Assembly: GCA_938008435.1 (NCBI GenBank)
Contig: CALLKK010000012.1
Location: 124,001 to 188,000 of the forward strand
Direction of reading: 5' to 3'
Length of the DNA stretch: 64,000 nucleotides
From: an uncultured Steroidobacter sp.
GTDB taxonomy: Bacteria > Pseudomonadota > Gammaproteobacteria > Steroidobacterales > Steroidobacteraceae
Every line of letters begins with the position of its first letter. Positions within the stretch are counted from its first letter, which is position 1. Under the pieces are notes generated by a model that did no database searches, had not been told where the DNA came from, and saw nothing but the letters and a program-made list of their open reading frames with translations. Positions 18,144 to 26,577 of this stretch are shown piece after piece. Both the position numbers and the translations under genes were made by a program.

Positions 18144-19787
18144 GTGCCGGAGCGCTTGCTCGACGGTATCCATATCGCCGAATCGCCTGACGCAGAACAG
18201 CCGATTGCGCGTTCGAGCGCGCAGTCGACGGCGTTCGTCGGGCGCACCCTGCGCGGCCCGGTCAACCGACCGGTGACGATTCACAGCTTTGCCGACTATC
18301 AGCGCATCTTCGGCGGCCTCTGGCAGCCGAGCCCGCTGTCGTACGCGGTCGAGCATTTCTTCGAGCAAGGCGGTCGGCGCGCGGTCGTCGTCAGAGTCGT
18401 GAACGGCGCTGCGCCCGTGACCATCTCCTTGCGCTGCGGGCGCGATACGCTGACGTTGGAGGCGCTCGCGCCGGGCACGCGCGAGTTCCTAAGAGCTTCC
18501 GTCGATTACGACAACATCGCGCCGGACGATCACGAGCGGTTCAATCTGGTCGTGCAGCGGGTGCGAGCGCCCGGATCGGAGCGCATCGAAGAGCAGGAAA
18601 CCTTCCGCGGCGTGTCGGTCGATCCGGAGTCGCCGCGTTTCGTGGCGAACGTGCTGCTCGAATCCGAGCTCGTGCGCGTGCGCGGCATCGTTCCCCGGCA
18701 GCGTCCCGATCGCACGTTCATGCCCGGCACGAATCTGCCGGTCGGTTACGTTCACTCCAATCCCGACGGCGACGACGGCCGTCCGCTCACCGACTACGAC
18801 GTGATCGGCTCGGCGGTGCGCGGCACGGGATTGTTCGCGTTGCAGGCCGTCGAGGATCTGGCCTTCGTCTACATTCCGCCGCTGTCGCGCAATCACGATG
18901 TCGGCGTCAGCACGTTGCTGGTGGCCGCCAAGTTCTGCCGCGAGCGCCGCGCGATGCTCATCGTCGATCCGCCCGCGAGCTGGGACACGCCCGCGCAAGC
19001 GGTGGACGCATTGCAGCGGCTCGACTTCCGCTGCGAGAACGCGGTGATGTTCTATCCGCGCATCGTTGCGCTCGATCGTTTGCGCGGCCGGCAAGAGGTG
19101 TTCGGCAACGGCGGTGCGGTCGCCGGGATTCTGTCCCGCGCGGGCGATGCCGTCGCCGCGGCTGTTGCAGTGACGGAGCCCGAGCCGATTCTGCGCGGCG
19201 GCGTGCGCTTGGCGACCGAGATCAGCCCGGCGGATCGCTGGAAGCTCGCGGCGCACGGCGCCAATGTGCTGCAGACGGTGCGCAGCCCCGAGCGGCAGCG
19301 GCCGGCGCTCCGTACGCTGGCGTGCGGTGCGAGCGCTTCGGCCGACGGCTCGTATCTCTCGCAGCAGCGTTTCGCCTTGTTCGTCATCGATGCGATCGCG
19401 CGCGGCACGCGCTGGTCGATCGTCGCGCCGCGCACGGCCGCAACGTGGGAGAGGCTGCGGCAGCAAATCCGCGTTTTCCTGGAGGAGTTGCGCAGTGCCG
19501 GCGCGTTTGCGAACGCGCCCGAGGGTCAGGCGTTCCTGGTAGTGTGCGACGAGCGACTGAACGGCGATGTGCAGCCGAACACGGTGCGCATCCTCGTGCA
19601 GTTCGCCTCGCTGCACGGCGGCGGCTTTCATAGCTATCTCATCGAGCATTCCACGAAAGGCGCCGACGTGCGCCCGGTGGCGGTCAATCGTCTCGAAAGC
19701 TCGCTCGTGCTCTCGGACGATCTCGAGCGCGAGATCACCATTCGCCTCGATCGTTCGGAAGTGCCGCAGCGGCTCGTCGCCGGCTGA
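18144..19787 (+). CDS. Isolated phage/contractile tail sheath-like protein
   Basis: A 547-aa protein that looks like a tail sheath subunit. The N-terminal part has the family pattern AFVGRTLRGPVNRPV, then FADYQRIFGG, YAVEHFFEQGG and RAVVVRVVNG. The C-terminal part has ERLRQQIRVFLEELRSAGAF and FLVVCDERLN, the region that threads into neighbouring subunits in contractile tails. The GTG start at 18144 has an AAGGGGAC ribosome-binding site. No tube, baseplate, spike, ATPase or other tail gene lies nearby, so it is an orphan. Codon use matches the neighbours, so recent transfer is not evident. Its role is unknown. Confidence 0.8.
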   Translation: MPERLLDGIHIAESPDAEQPIARSSAQSTAFVGRTLRGPVNRPVTIHSFADYQRIFGGLWQPSPLSYAVEHFFEQGGRRAVVVRVVNGAAPVTISLRCGRDTLTLEALAPGTREFLRASVDYDNIAPDDHERFNLVVQRVRAPGSERIEEQETFRGVSVDPESPRFVANVLLESELVRVRGIVPRQRPDRTFMPGTNLPVGYVHSNPDGDDGRPLTDYDVIGSAVRGTGLFALQAVEDLAFVYIPPLSRNHDVGVSTLLVAAKFCRERRAMLIVDPPASWDTPAQAVDALQRLDFRCENAVMFYPRIVALDRLRGRQEVFGNGGAVAGILSRAGDAVAAAVAVTEPEPILRGGVRLATEISPADRWKLAAHGANVLQTVRSPERQRPALRTLACGASASADGSYLSQQRFALFVIDAIARGTRWSIVAPRTAATWERLRQQIRVFLEELRSAGAFANAPEGQAFLVVCDERLNGDVQPNTVRILVQFASLHGGGFHSYLIEHSTKGADVRPVAVNRLESSLVLSDDLEREITIRLDRSEVPQRLVAG

Positions 19788-19820
19788 TCCTTGCTCTCGC
19801 CGAGCGTGCCGCGTGCGCGC

Positions 19821-20363
19821 TCAGCCCCTTCGCCACAAGACTTCTTCGCCGTGCTCGGCGCGGACGAGCACGCGTGCGATCACGAACAGCAGATCCGACA
19901 GCCGATTCAGGTAACGCATCAGTTGCGGTGCGATCTGTTCGGTTTGCGCAAGCGCCCAGACGCGCCGCTCGGCACGGCGGACGATCGTGCGCGCGAGATG
20001 GCAGGCCGCCGTGGCAGGACCGCCGCTCGGCAGAATGAACTCCTTGAGCGGCGGCAGTGCGGCATTGAAGCGATCGAGATCCGCTTCGAGTCGCGCAACG
20101 TGCTCGTCTTCGATCGCGCGCAGACCCGGCACGGATAGCTCGCCGCCGAGATCGAACAGCTCGTGCTGAATGCGCGTCAGCACGGTGCGAACGTCTTCGG
20201 CCGAAGTGGCAGCAAGCACCATGCCGATGGCGCTGTTCGCTTCATCGACGGTGCCGTATGCCTCGATGCGCACATGCGTCTTCGGTACGCGCGAGCCATC
20301 GCCAAGGCCCGTGCTGCCATCGTCGCCGGTGCGCGTGTAGATCTTGCTGAGTCGATGGCCCAT
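19821..20363 (-). CDS. PduO-type cob(I)alamin adenosyltransferase
   Basis: Transfers adenosine from ATP to cob(I)alamin to form adenosylcobalamin in the cytoplasm. The 180-aa protein shows the PduO-family N-terminal ATP-binding segment KIYTRTGDDGSTGL (residues 7-20). It also shows the internal ILPSGGPATAACHLART and RRAERRVW motifs and the C-terminal YLNRLSDLLFVIAR helix. The ATG at 20361-20363 is chosen by family N-terminus. It is the third gene of the riboswitch-btuB-btuM unit, with a 38-base gap, so imported cobalamin is converted by the product of the same operon. Confidence 0.93.
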   Translation of the reverse strand: MGHRLSKIYTRTGDDGSTGLGDGSRVPKTHVRIEAYGTVDEANSAIGMVLAATSAEDVRTVLTRIQHELFDLGGELSVPGLRAIEDEHVARLEADLDRFNAALPPLKEFILPSGGPATAACHLARTIVRRAERRVWALAQTEQIAPQLMRYLNRLSDLLFVIARVLVRAEHGEEVLWRRG

Positions 20364-20401
20364 GGCGCGTCCTCGTGGAAGCGAGCGTTGCGGCGCGTAT
20401 T

Positions 20402-20986
20402 CTAAGTGCTTGAGCGTGTCGCCTGCGCTCGCAATGAGCCGAGCCATTGCACGGCGCAGGCGGTGACGAGACCGAGCCAGCCGTACAGCATGGTGTTGGT
20501 GAGGAAAGCGGGTAGATAGCGCAGCACGCGCCGTGCGTATTCGAAGGCGGACATCGCGTCGAAGTACCCGGCGAAAGCATAGAAGCCGGCATTCGAGATG
20601 CAGAATGCCAGCACGGTGCCGGCAACGAGCGCTGCGGCATAGCGCAATGCATGAGCCGCAGTGTCCAAGCGCGCGGCTGCGCTCCAACGTCCTGCCGCCC
20701 AGAGACTCAAGTAAGTCGGAAGCAAGAACGCGTAGGCCGGCGTCATGCAGTAGTCGGATTCGCCTCGCGCGAGCGCCATGAAGTCGATGGCGAACGAATT
20801 GAGCGCAAGTCCGATCAGGATCGGCCAGCGACGCGAGAACGCACCGGCGAGAAAGAAAGCCGCCCAGGTGATGTCGGGCAAGGCGATCGTCACGTCGTGC
20901 GAGCGCGTCAGCCACATCGCGGCGGCCAGCAGGAGAGCGAGCGCGACGTCGCGGCGCGCGCTCGGCGTCGAGATGGAGATGTTCAT
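20402..20986 (-). CDS. btuM: BtuM-like cobalamin transporter (solitary ECF S-component family)
   Basis: A 194-aa inner-membrane protein with about six hydrophobic segments. It sits between btuB and an adenosyltransferase behind a cobalamin riboswitch, so a role in cobalamin uptake is likely. BtuM proteins are small S-component-like B12 transporters in which a conserved cysteine in an extracellular loop ligates cobalt. In the Thiobacillus protein this is, from memory, Cys80. Here the segment ESDYCMTPAY places a cysteine exactly at residue 80 after the second or third helix. The ATG at 20986 is chosen over upstream in-frame starts because those lie in the 3' end of btuB. The match is from memory, so the name is moderately sure. 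Confidence 0.72.
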   Translation of the reverse strand: MNISISTPSARRDVALALLLAAAMWLTRSHDVTIALPDITWAAFFLAGAFSRRWPILIGLALNSFAIDFMALARGESDYCMTPAYAFLLPTYLSLWAAGRWSAAARLDTAAHALRYAAALVAGTVLAFCISNAGFYAFAGYFDAMSAFEYARRVLRYLPAFLTNTMLYGWLGLVTACAVQWLGSLRAQATRSST

Positions 20987-21044
20987 CGTAGCTCCTCGAT
21001 CGAAGGCAGTGAGAAGGGCGCGACAAGTCGCCGTGCCCTGAGCT

Positions 21045-22886
21045 TTAGCGCGGCTGATAACGCAGCGCGACGAACACGTTGCGGGCGTCCTGGTTGTACA
21101 GGTGCACCGTGTGATAGTCGCGATCGAGCGCGTTGGCGATGCGTCCTTGCAAGGTCCAGCTCGGCGTGAGCTCGTAATCGAGCACGAGGTCCACGACGGC
21201 AAAGCTGCCGAGCCGGACCGTGTTGCCGACATCGTCGTAGCGTGCGCCTTCGGCATTAACGCGCACGCGGCCGTCGAAGCGGCCGAAGCTGCGTCCGATC
21301 TCGAAGTGTCCCGAGGTGCGCGGACGGCGCGGCAGATAGTTGTCGAAGTCGGCGCCCGGCGTGCGATTGCGCGGATCGAGCGCCGTCACGCCGAAGCTCA
21401 GGTGCCATGCGCCCAACGTTGCATCGACATCGCCTTCGAGGCCGCGAATGCGCGCGCGATTGAGATTGTTGGGCGCCGCGATCGCGGCGTCGTACACGAT
21501 GAGATCGTCGATGTTGCGCTGGAAGGCCGTGAGCGCAATCGCCACCGGCAGCGCGCGCCAGGTCAGTCCGATTTCGTAGCTGTGCGAGCTTTCCGGTCGC
21601 AGGTCCGGGTTGCTGAAGCCGGGAAAGTATAGGTCGTTGAACGTCGGCGCGCCGAAAGCCTTGCCCCAGGAGGCGCTCACCGCCCAGCGTTCATCGAGCA
21701 GCCATTTCCAGCCGAGACTGCCGGTTTCGTAACGACCGTACTGCTCGTTGTCGTCATGCCGCGCGGATGCCAAGAGTCTGTGCGCGCCGAAGGCGCCCTG
21801 ATACTGCGCGAAGAGCCCGACGTTGTCGCGCGAAGTGGCTTCGAAGGCCGTGTCGCTGACGATGCGATCGTCGAGATAGTCCACGCCCACGCTCACGGTG
21901 TGCAAGCCTGCGAACAAGACATCCGATTGGAGCGAGGCGTGGCGGCGTGTGGTGTCGAAGATCGACACTCGCGTCTTGCCGCCGACCGGATCGTTGAGAA
22001 AGTTGTCCTGATGATCGGCGCTCTCGCCCGCATGCAGCGAGAGCGACCAACGCTCCGAGACATCGAAACGAGCGCGCAGCGTGGCGACGCGCTCGACGAA
22101 GTCGGTTTCGTTGGCGAACGTGCCGTCGTACTCGTTTGTGCCCGTGGCATAAAGCGCCGTCGCTTCGACCTCGCCCGCGCGCCAGCGATGTCCGATGCGC
22201 AACGTGCCGGAGGTGTTCTCGTAGCCGTCGCGATCGGGCTCGTCGGTGAAGCAACCGCCGCCAGGAGGAAACGGCGCGCCGGCGCACGAGTTGTAGCCTT
22301 CGCTTGCGATGCGATTGCCCGATGCTGTGAGCCACGTAGTGTCATTCGCCAAGCCGAAGCTCGCGCTGGCGGTGTACGTCTCGTGCGAGCCTGCGCCGAC
22401 GCTGAACGAGGGCGCATTGCTCTTGCGCGTGAAGATCTGGATGACGCCGCCGATCGCATCGGAGCCGTAGAGACTCGAGCGCGGGCCGCGAATGATCTCG
22501 ATGCGCTCGATCTGATCGACCGGCAGATATTCGAACGGTGTCGTGCCGCTCGTGACGGAGCCGACGCGCACGCCGTCGACGAGCACCAGGGTCTGCTCGG
22601 CATCCGCGCCGCGCATGAACACGTACGACAGCTTGCCGAGCCCGCCGGCATTCGTGACCGTCAAACCGGTTTCGCCGCGCAACAGATCCTGCACCGATTG
22701 CGCGCCGCGGCGCTCGATGTCACGCCTTGTGATGACGGAGACGGCGCCGATGACGTCGGAGATCGGCTGCGCGACGCGCGTGGCCGTGACGACGAGCTCG
22801 TCGGAATCGGCGCCCGCGAAGTCAGAGAAAGACAGAAGCGAAAAGGAGACCGCAGCAACCGCTGCGCCTTGCAGATGGGTTCGCAT
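21045..22886 (-). CDS. btuB: TonB-dependent outer-membrane cobalamin receptor
   Basis: A 613-aa outer-membrane receptor. The signal peptide ends near residue 26. The TonB box is DELVVTATR at about 29-37, followed by the plug domain (DIERRGAQSVQDLL, IEIIRGPRSSLYGSDAIGGVI) and a 22-strand barrel ending in an aromatic-rich C-terminus. Assignment to cobalamin rests on the riboswitch upstream and the two cobalamin genes downstream; the sequence itself fits BtuB well. The ATG at 22886 is chosen because a GGGGAG ribosome-binding sequence lies 7 bases upstream; upstream in-frame starts lack one. It is likely shut off by high adenosylcobalamin. Confidence 0.93.
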   Translation of the reverse strand: MRTHLQGAAVAAVSFSLLSFSDFAGADSDELVVTATRVAQPISDVIGAVSVITRRDIERRGAQSVQDLLRGETGLTVTNAGGLGKLSYVFMRGADAEQTLVLVDGVRVGSVTSGTTPFEYLPVDQIERIEIIRGPRSSLYGSDAIGGVIQIFTRKSNAPSFSVGAGSHETYTASASFGLANDTTWLTASGNRIASEGYNSCAGAPFPPGGGCFTDEPDRDGYENTSGTLRIGHRWRAGEVEATALYATGTNEYDGTFANETDFVERVATLRARFDVSERWSLSLHAGESADHQDNFLNDPVGGKTRVSIFDTTRRHASLQSDVLFAGLHTVSVGVDYLDDRIVSDTAFEATSRDNVGLFAQYQGAFGAHRLLASARHDDNEQYGRYETGSLGWKWLLDERWAVSASWGKAFGAPTFNDLYFPGFSNPDLRPESSHSYEIGLTWRALPVAIALTAFQRNIDDLIVYDAAIAAPNNLNRARIRGLEGDVDATLGAWHLSFGVTALDPRNRTPGADFDNYLPRRPRTSGHFEIGRSFGRFDGRVRVNAEGARYDDVGNTVRLGSFAVVDLVLDYELTPSWTLQGRIANALDRDYHTVHLYNQDARNVFVALRYQPR

Positions 22887-23000
22887 GCTCACACTCCCCA
22901 TGCACGCCCGCATGGCTGAACGTTGTGGAAACAGCAGGCAGCAGCGAGGGAAGCGTGATGCGCACGCCCATCGCCCGCCGCGATGCTGGTACGTCCGTAA

Positions 23001-23205
23001 GGCCGGTCTCCGGGCTCTCGAGCGAATCCGTCACGCGGATTCGTCCGCATCACCTTCCCGCGTCTTGCGACGCAGTGGCCCGAGCAATGCTCTAAGATGC
23101 GAACTTGACTCGAATACCGTTGCGGGGGCAGCGCCGGCTTGATCGCGTGAGCGACGAACCGGCTTCCCGTTTATCGCCCCTGTCGACGACAGGGCGATCA
23201 CCTTA
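23001..23205 (-). ncRNA. Cobalamin riboswitch
   Basis: Read on the minus strand, the region contains the conserved blocks of the adenosylcobalamin riboswitch in the right order. They are ATAAACGGGAAGCCGGT, then CGCTGCCCCCGCAACGGTA, then GGGCCACTG, then CGGGAAGGTGATG, and finally the B12 box AGCCCGGAGACCGGCC at 23001-23016. It lies 115 bases before the btuB ATG, so it should repress the btuB-btuM-adenosyltransferase unit when cobalamin is plentiful. The outer limits are approximate. Confidence 0.95.
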
Positions 23206-23218
23206 CGGTGGCGGCGAC

Positions 23219-23246
23219 TGTATGGAATGGGAGGGGAGCGAGTCAA
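23219..23246 (-). promoter_or_regulatory. Possible promoter of the cobalamin operon
   Basis: On the minus strand TTGACT (23241-23246) and CATACA (23219-23224) are 16 bases apart just upstream of the riboswitch. The -35 is good and the -10 weak, but the position is right for a transcript beginning at the riboswitch. Confidence 0.4.
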
Positions 23247-23250
23247 GGAC

Positions 23251-23362
23251 GGGCGCTGGGTACTGGGCGTTGGCCAGAGTAAAAGCGCGCGCAGCGCGCT
23301 CTTTGCTGCAGCCCAGAGCAAGCTCTTCCGTCCGTAGCCCTTCGTGGCAGCACCCAGCGCCC
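23251..23362. repeat. Palindromic intergenic element between btuB leader and phosphatase gene
   Basis: An 11-base perfect inverted repeat (GGGCGCTGGGT at 23251-23261, its complement at 23352-23362) encloses a second inverted repeat centred on AGCGCGC-GCA-GCGCGCT near 23285-23301. The whole 112 bases can fold into one branched hairpin on either strand. No coding frame is convincing. Similar palindromes occur at other junctions in the window. Confidence 0.6.
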
Positions 23363-23439
23363 CGCGATCGGCGCACGCACTTGCGTGTCCGCGATCCGCC
23401 TGACAAAGTCCGCGGTTCGATTAGCCCTTGGGTCTGGCC

Positions 23440-24219
23440 ATGTCGCATTCACCGTTTCTGTCGACCGCGATCGAGGCTGCGCGTGCGGCCGCGGATGTCA
23501 TTCGTCACTACTACCAACAGAATCTCGCGGTGACGATCAAGGCAGACAAGTCGCCTGTGACGCAGGCGGATGTCGAGAGCGAGCGCGTGATCCGCAGCAT
23601 CATTGCCGAGCGGTTTCCGTCGCACGGTTTCTACGGCGAGGAAACCGGACAGAGCGCGATCGAAGCGGAATATCTCTGGCTCGTCGATCCGATCGACGGC
23701 ACCAAGGCCTTCGTGCGCGAGTATCCGTTCTTCTCCACGCAGATTGCCCTCATGCATCGCGGGCAGCTCGTGCTCGGCGTGTCTTCGGCGCCGGTCTATG
23801 GCGAGCTCGCGTACGGCGAGCTGCGCGCGGACGGTTCGTCGATCGCAGTGCTCAACGACCAGCCGATCCGAGTGAGTGCGATCGACGCCATCGAGCAGTG
23901 CGCGATCTCGGCGGGCAATCTCAAGACCTTGGCGCGCAGCCCCAAGTGGCGCGCTTACGGCGAGCTCATCGCGCGCGCAAGTCGCATCCGCGGCTACGGC
24001 GATTTCCTGCACTATCACCTGCTCGCGGCAGGCAAGATCGACGTGGTGATCGAATCCGACGTGAACATACTCGATGTCGCCGCATTGGCTGCGATCGTCA
24101 CGGCGGCAGGCGGCAAGTTCACGGACCTCGAAGGCAAGCCGCTCGGCGTGGCGACCACGACCGTGCTTGCGACGAACGGCAAGCTGCACGATACGGTGTT
24201 GGCGGCGCTCGCTGCCTGA
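23440..24219 (+). CDS. Inositol monophosphatase-family phosphatase
   Basis: A 259-aa magnesium-dependent, lithium-sensitive-type sugar or nucleotide phosphatase. Metal ligands are visible in GEET (E67-E68) and DPIDGT (83-88), with a distal DVAALAAIVTAAGG region that carries the third metal site in weakened form. The FVREYPFFSTQIAL segment after the DPIDGT motif resembles HisN-type histidinol phosphatases and general IMPases more than CysQ. Substrate is therefore open: inositol phosphate, histidinol phosphate or 3'-phosphoadenosine 5'-phosphate. The ATG at 23440 is preferred to a TTG four codons upstream. It ends exactly next to the convergent ABC ATPase gene. Confidence 0.8.
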   Translation: MSHSPFLSTAIEAARAAADVIRHYYQQNLAVTIKADKSPVTQADVESERVIRSIIAERFPSHGFYGEETGQSAIEAEYLWLVDPIDGTKAFVREYPFFSTQIALMHRGQLVLGVSSAPVYGELAYGELRADGSSIAVLNDQPIRVSAIDAIEQCAISAGNLKTLARSPKWRAYGELIARASRIRGYGDFLHYHLLAAGKIDVVIESDVNILDVAALAAIVTAAGGKFTDLEGKPLGVATTTVLATNGKLHDTVLAALAA

Positions 24220-25014
24220 TCAGCCCATCACGAACGTGCGCCCGTTGTCCCACGCGATTTCGCGCACGGGCAGGCCATAGAGCTCGGACATCGCTTCGGG
24301 CGTGAGCGTGTCTGCGGTCGGCCCGAAGCGCCACGTGCCGTCGCCGAACAAGAGGAGCACGTGGTCGGCAAAACGCGCTGCCAGCGCGGCATCGTGGAGC
24401 GTCATCACGATCGTGCATCCCGCATCGGCTTTCTCGCGCATCAGCGTGAGCACGTCGATCTGATGATGCGGATCGAGATGATTCGTCGGCTCGTCGAGCA
24501 AACACACCTGCGGCGCTTGGGCGAGCAAGGTCGCGATCGCAACGCGCCGCCGCTCGCCGCCTGAGAGCGTCGCGAGCTCGCGCCCTTCGAAGCCTGCAAG
24601 TCCGACGGCCGCGAGCGTCGTGCGCGCGAGCGCGCGGTCCTGCTCGCTTTCCCACTCGAAGAAGCCCAGATGCGGATGGCGTCCGACCAGGACGGCATCG
24701 AGCACGGAAGAGGGGAACGTGTCCTCGTTCGTTTGCGTGACGAGCCCCAGTGCGCGTGCGCGAGCGCGCCGCTCCCACTGTTCGATCGGCGTCGTGCCGA
24801 GCAGCACGCGACCGGCGTGCGGTGCGCGCAGGCCCGCCAACGTGTGCAGCGTGAGCGTCTTGCCGCTGCCGTTGCGCCCGAGGATCGCCGTAACGGTGCC
24901 GGGTTCGAAGCGCGCTTCGAGCGCGCGCACGAGCGTGCGTCCTGCCACCTCGACGTGAAGATTCACGCAGGCGAGAGGCGTGCCGACGGCTTGAGGGTGT
25001 GCTGCGGCGTTCAT
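24220..25014 (-). CDS. ABC transporter ATPase, FecE/BtuD class
   Basis: A 264-aa ATP-binding subunit of the family that powers siderophore, haem or cobalamin importers. Walker A is GRNGSGKT (46-53), the signature is LSGGERRR, Walker B is VCLLDEPTNHLD, and the switch histidine is in LTLHDAAL. No FecCD-type permease or binding protein is encoded in the window, so its membrane partner is elsewhere or of another type. Its start overlaps the stop of the metzincin-like gene by four bases, so the two are translationally coupled. Proximity to btuB hints at cobalamin, but that is only inference. Confidence 0.85.
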   Translation of the reverse strand: MNAAAHPQAVGTPLACVNLHVEVAGRTLVRALEARFEPGTVTAILGRNGSGKTLTLHTLAGLRAPHAGRVLLGTTPIEQWERRARARALGLVTQTNEDTFPSSVLDAVLVGRHPHLGFFEWESEQDRALARTTLAAVGLAGFEGRELATLSGGERRRVAIATLLAQAPQVCLLDEPTNHLDPHHQIDVLTLMREKADAGCTIVMTLHDAALAARFADHVLLLFGDGTWRFGPTADTLTPEAMSELYGLPVREIAWDNGRTFVMG

Positions 25015-25790
25015 CGTCGCGTCCAGCCGATTTCTCTTGCCGTGACCGGCCCGATACGCACGCGGCTCAACGATTCCGGGATCTCGGCTTCGCGCGCAGA
25101 GAGCGGAATCCGCCCGCCCATGAGCTCGGCGAAACGCTGCGGATAGCGCGGCTCGCGCTCAGGTTCCGCAAAGCCGGCGGGATGTAGCGGCAGTGTCGTG
25201 GCAGGGTCGTACTTGTCGGTGGCGCCGAGCGTGTGCAATAGCTCGTGCGCGATGACCGTGTCGTTCGAGCCCATCATGCGTTTGTCGGCGAATACGTTGA
25301 CGATGCCGAACAGTCCTTTGCTGACGCCGACCGAGTGCGGCAGCGTCGGGGATTGCTCCGGATCGTGGAAGAGCACGAAGAGCTTGATGTTGGGCGGAAT
25401 TCCGTTGATCGACTTGCCGACCCGCCAGGCCCAAAAGCGCGTGCGCAGACTCCAGACGATCGTGCCGATTCGCCCGGGCCGTTCGCCGAGCAACGGCGGC
25501 AGCTCGGCAAGGGGCGGGGCGAGCAGCACTTGCACCGGCGATTCGAGCGGCAGGCCGTAGCGGCGCGCTTCTTCTGCGAAGAACGTCTCGATGGTGCGGA
25601 AGTCGCTCGCGCTTAGATCCGAGATGAAGCGCTGCGCGGTCGCGCTGCCGTCGCCGTTGATGGGATAGATGGCCACGCGCAGCGGAGTGTCCCAGTCCGT
25701 GGAGTAGACGCGATCGAAATACGCATCGAGCGCGACGAACGCGAGGATGAGCAGGAGGATCGCAATCCGAAATCGGCGCCACATCGGCAC
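25011..25790 (-). CDS. Membrane-anchored metzincin-like protein of unknown function
   Basis: A 259-aa protein with one N-terminal membrane helix (about residues 7-24) and a soluble domain that should face the periplasm. The segment HELLHTLGATDKYD (182-195) gives a zinc motif HExxHxxGxxD, with H182, H186 and D192 as ligands and E183 as catalyst. This resembles the form of short metzincins such as snapalysin. No known family name comes to mind. Its stop overlaps the start of the ABC ATPase by ATGA, so the pair is probably cotranslated. A peptidase or a metal-binding accessory of the transporter are both possible. Confidence 0.7.
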   Translation of the reverse strand: MPMWRRFRIAILLLILAFVALDAYFDRVYSTDWDTPLRVAIYPINGDGSATAQRFISDLSASDFRTIETFFAEEARRYGLPLESPVQVLLAPPLAELPPLLGERPGRIGTIVWSLRTRFWAWRVGKSINGIPPNIKLFVLFHDPEQSPTLPHSVGVSKGLFGIVNVFADKRMMGSNDTVIAHELLHTLGATDKYDPATTLPLHPAGFAEPEREPRYPQRFAELMGGRIPLSAREAEIPESLSRVRIGPVTAREIGWTRR

Positions 25791-25908
25791 AGAGTACTGT
25801 TCCGGGCGAGGAGCTCCAAGCCTGGTCGGCGGCGTAGGCGCTAGGCCGTAGCAAGGCCTGCACGCTGCGCGCGCGTCGGTCGCGCATCATGCAAGCATCA
25901 CCGCTCGC

Positions 25909-26091
25909 TCAGCTCGTCTCGACGCTCAAGTTGACGAGCTCGCCGTTCTCGGCGGTGTAGGCGACCGTCATCGGCTGACAGCACACGCTGCAGTCCTCGA
26001 TGTAGCGCTGCGACTCGACCGACAGATCGATGAACAGCGTGATCGGCTCGCCGCAGTAGGGGCACTCGACTTCGGCCGTGGTCTCCAGCAT
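25909..26091 (-). CDS. CPXCG-motif cysteine-rich protein
   Basis: A 60-aa zinc-ribbon-like protein. The first knuckle is CPYCG (C10, C13), the second is DCSVCCQPM (C34, C37, C38). Both match the small CPXCG family that is widespread in gammaproteobacteria and has no known function. It starts 4 bases after the stop of yraN and is probably cotranscribed with it. Confidence 0.88.
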   Translation of the reverse strand: MLETTAEVECPYCGEPITLFIDLSVESQRYIEDCSVCCQPMTVAYTAENGELVNLSVETS

Positions 26092-26095
26092 CGTC

Positions 26096-26449
26096 TCACC
26101 TCAGCTCGAAGGCATGTTTGATCCACAGGACGTCTTTGTGCCGTGCGGAGATCGCGACCACATCGAAACGGACGGGATAGGCCCGAAGATCCGCGCGCGT
26201 GGCGAGCAGGACGCGCGCGGCTTCGATGAGACGCCGCTGCTTGGCGTACGTCACCGATGCGGCCGCGCCGCCGTATAGGTCGGACGAGCGATAACGCACT
26301 TCGACGAGCACGAGCACGTTGCCCTCGAGCATGACGAGATCGATCTCGCCCCGGCGGCAACGGAAGTTGCGCGCGACGAGCGAAAGTCCCGCACGTTGAA
26401 GGTAGGCGAGGGCGGCGGTTTCCGCTTCGCTGCCCGCATCGATAGACAT
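26096..26449 (-). CDS. yraN: YraN/UPF0102 family protein, endonuclease-like fold
   Basis: A 117-aa protein of the YraN family. The restriction-endonuclease-like core is visible as GEIDLVMLEGNVLVLVEVRYR, in which E, D and E-V-R residues form the usual metal site. A YAKQRRLIEAA helix follows. It is predicted to be a nuclease, possibly for Holliday-junction or branched DNA; this is not established. The ATG at 26449 is supported by the family N-terminus G-x-x-A-E. It lies downstream of lpoA, as in most gammaproteobacteria, separated by 128 bases with no other gene. Confidence 0.9.
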   Translation of the reverse strand: MSIDAGSEAETAALAYLQRAGLSLVARNFRCRRGEIDLVMLEGNVLVLVEVRYRSSDLYGGAAASVTYAKQRRLIEAARVLLATRADLRAYPVRFDVVAISARHKDVLWIKHAFELR

Positions 26450-26577
26450 GTTGAACGGTGAACGCAGTGTCAGCGACGCAGGCGCCACTCTGCCGCAGCT
26501 CGGCCTGCAGCAGGCGCCGACTTTGCGGGCGAATGCCGACCTATCCGCGCGCCACGCTCGAGCGTTGCGATGGCGCG

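Noticed and set aside
18144..19787. A prophage or contractile injection cluster
   Set aside because: Only one sheath-like gene is present; no other tail, capsid, integrase or attachment site was found.
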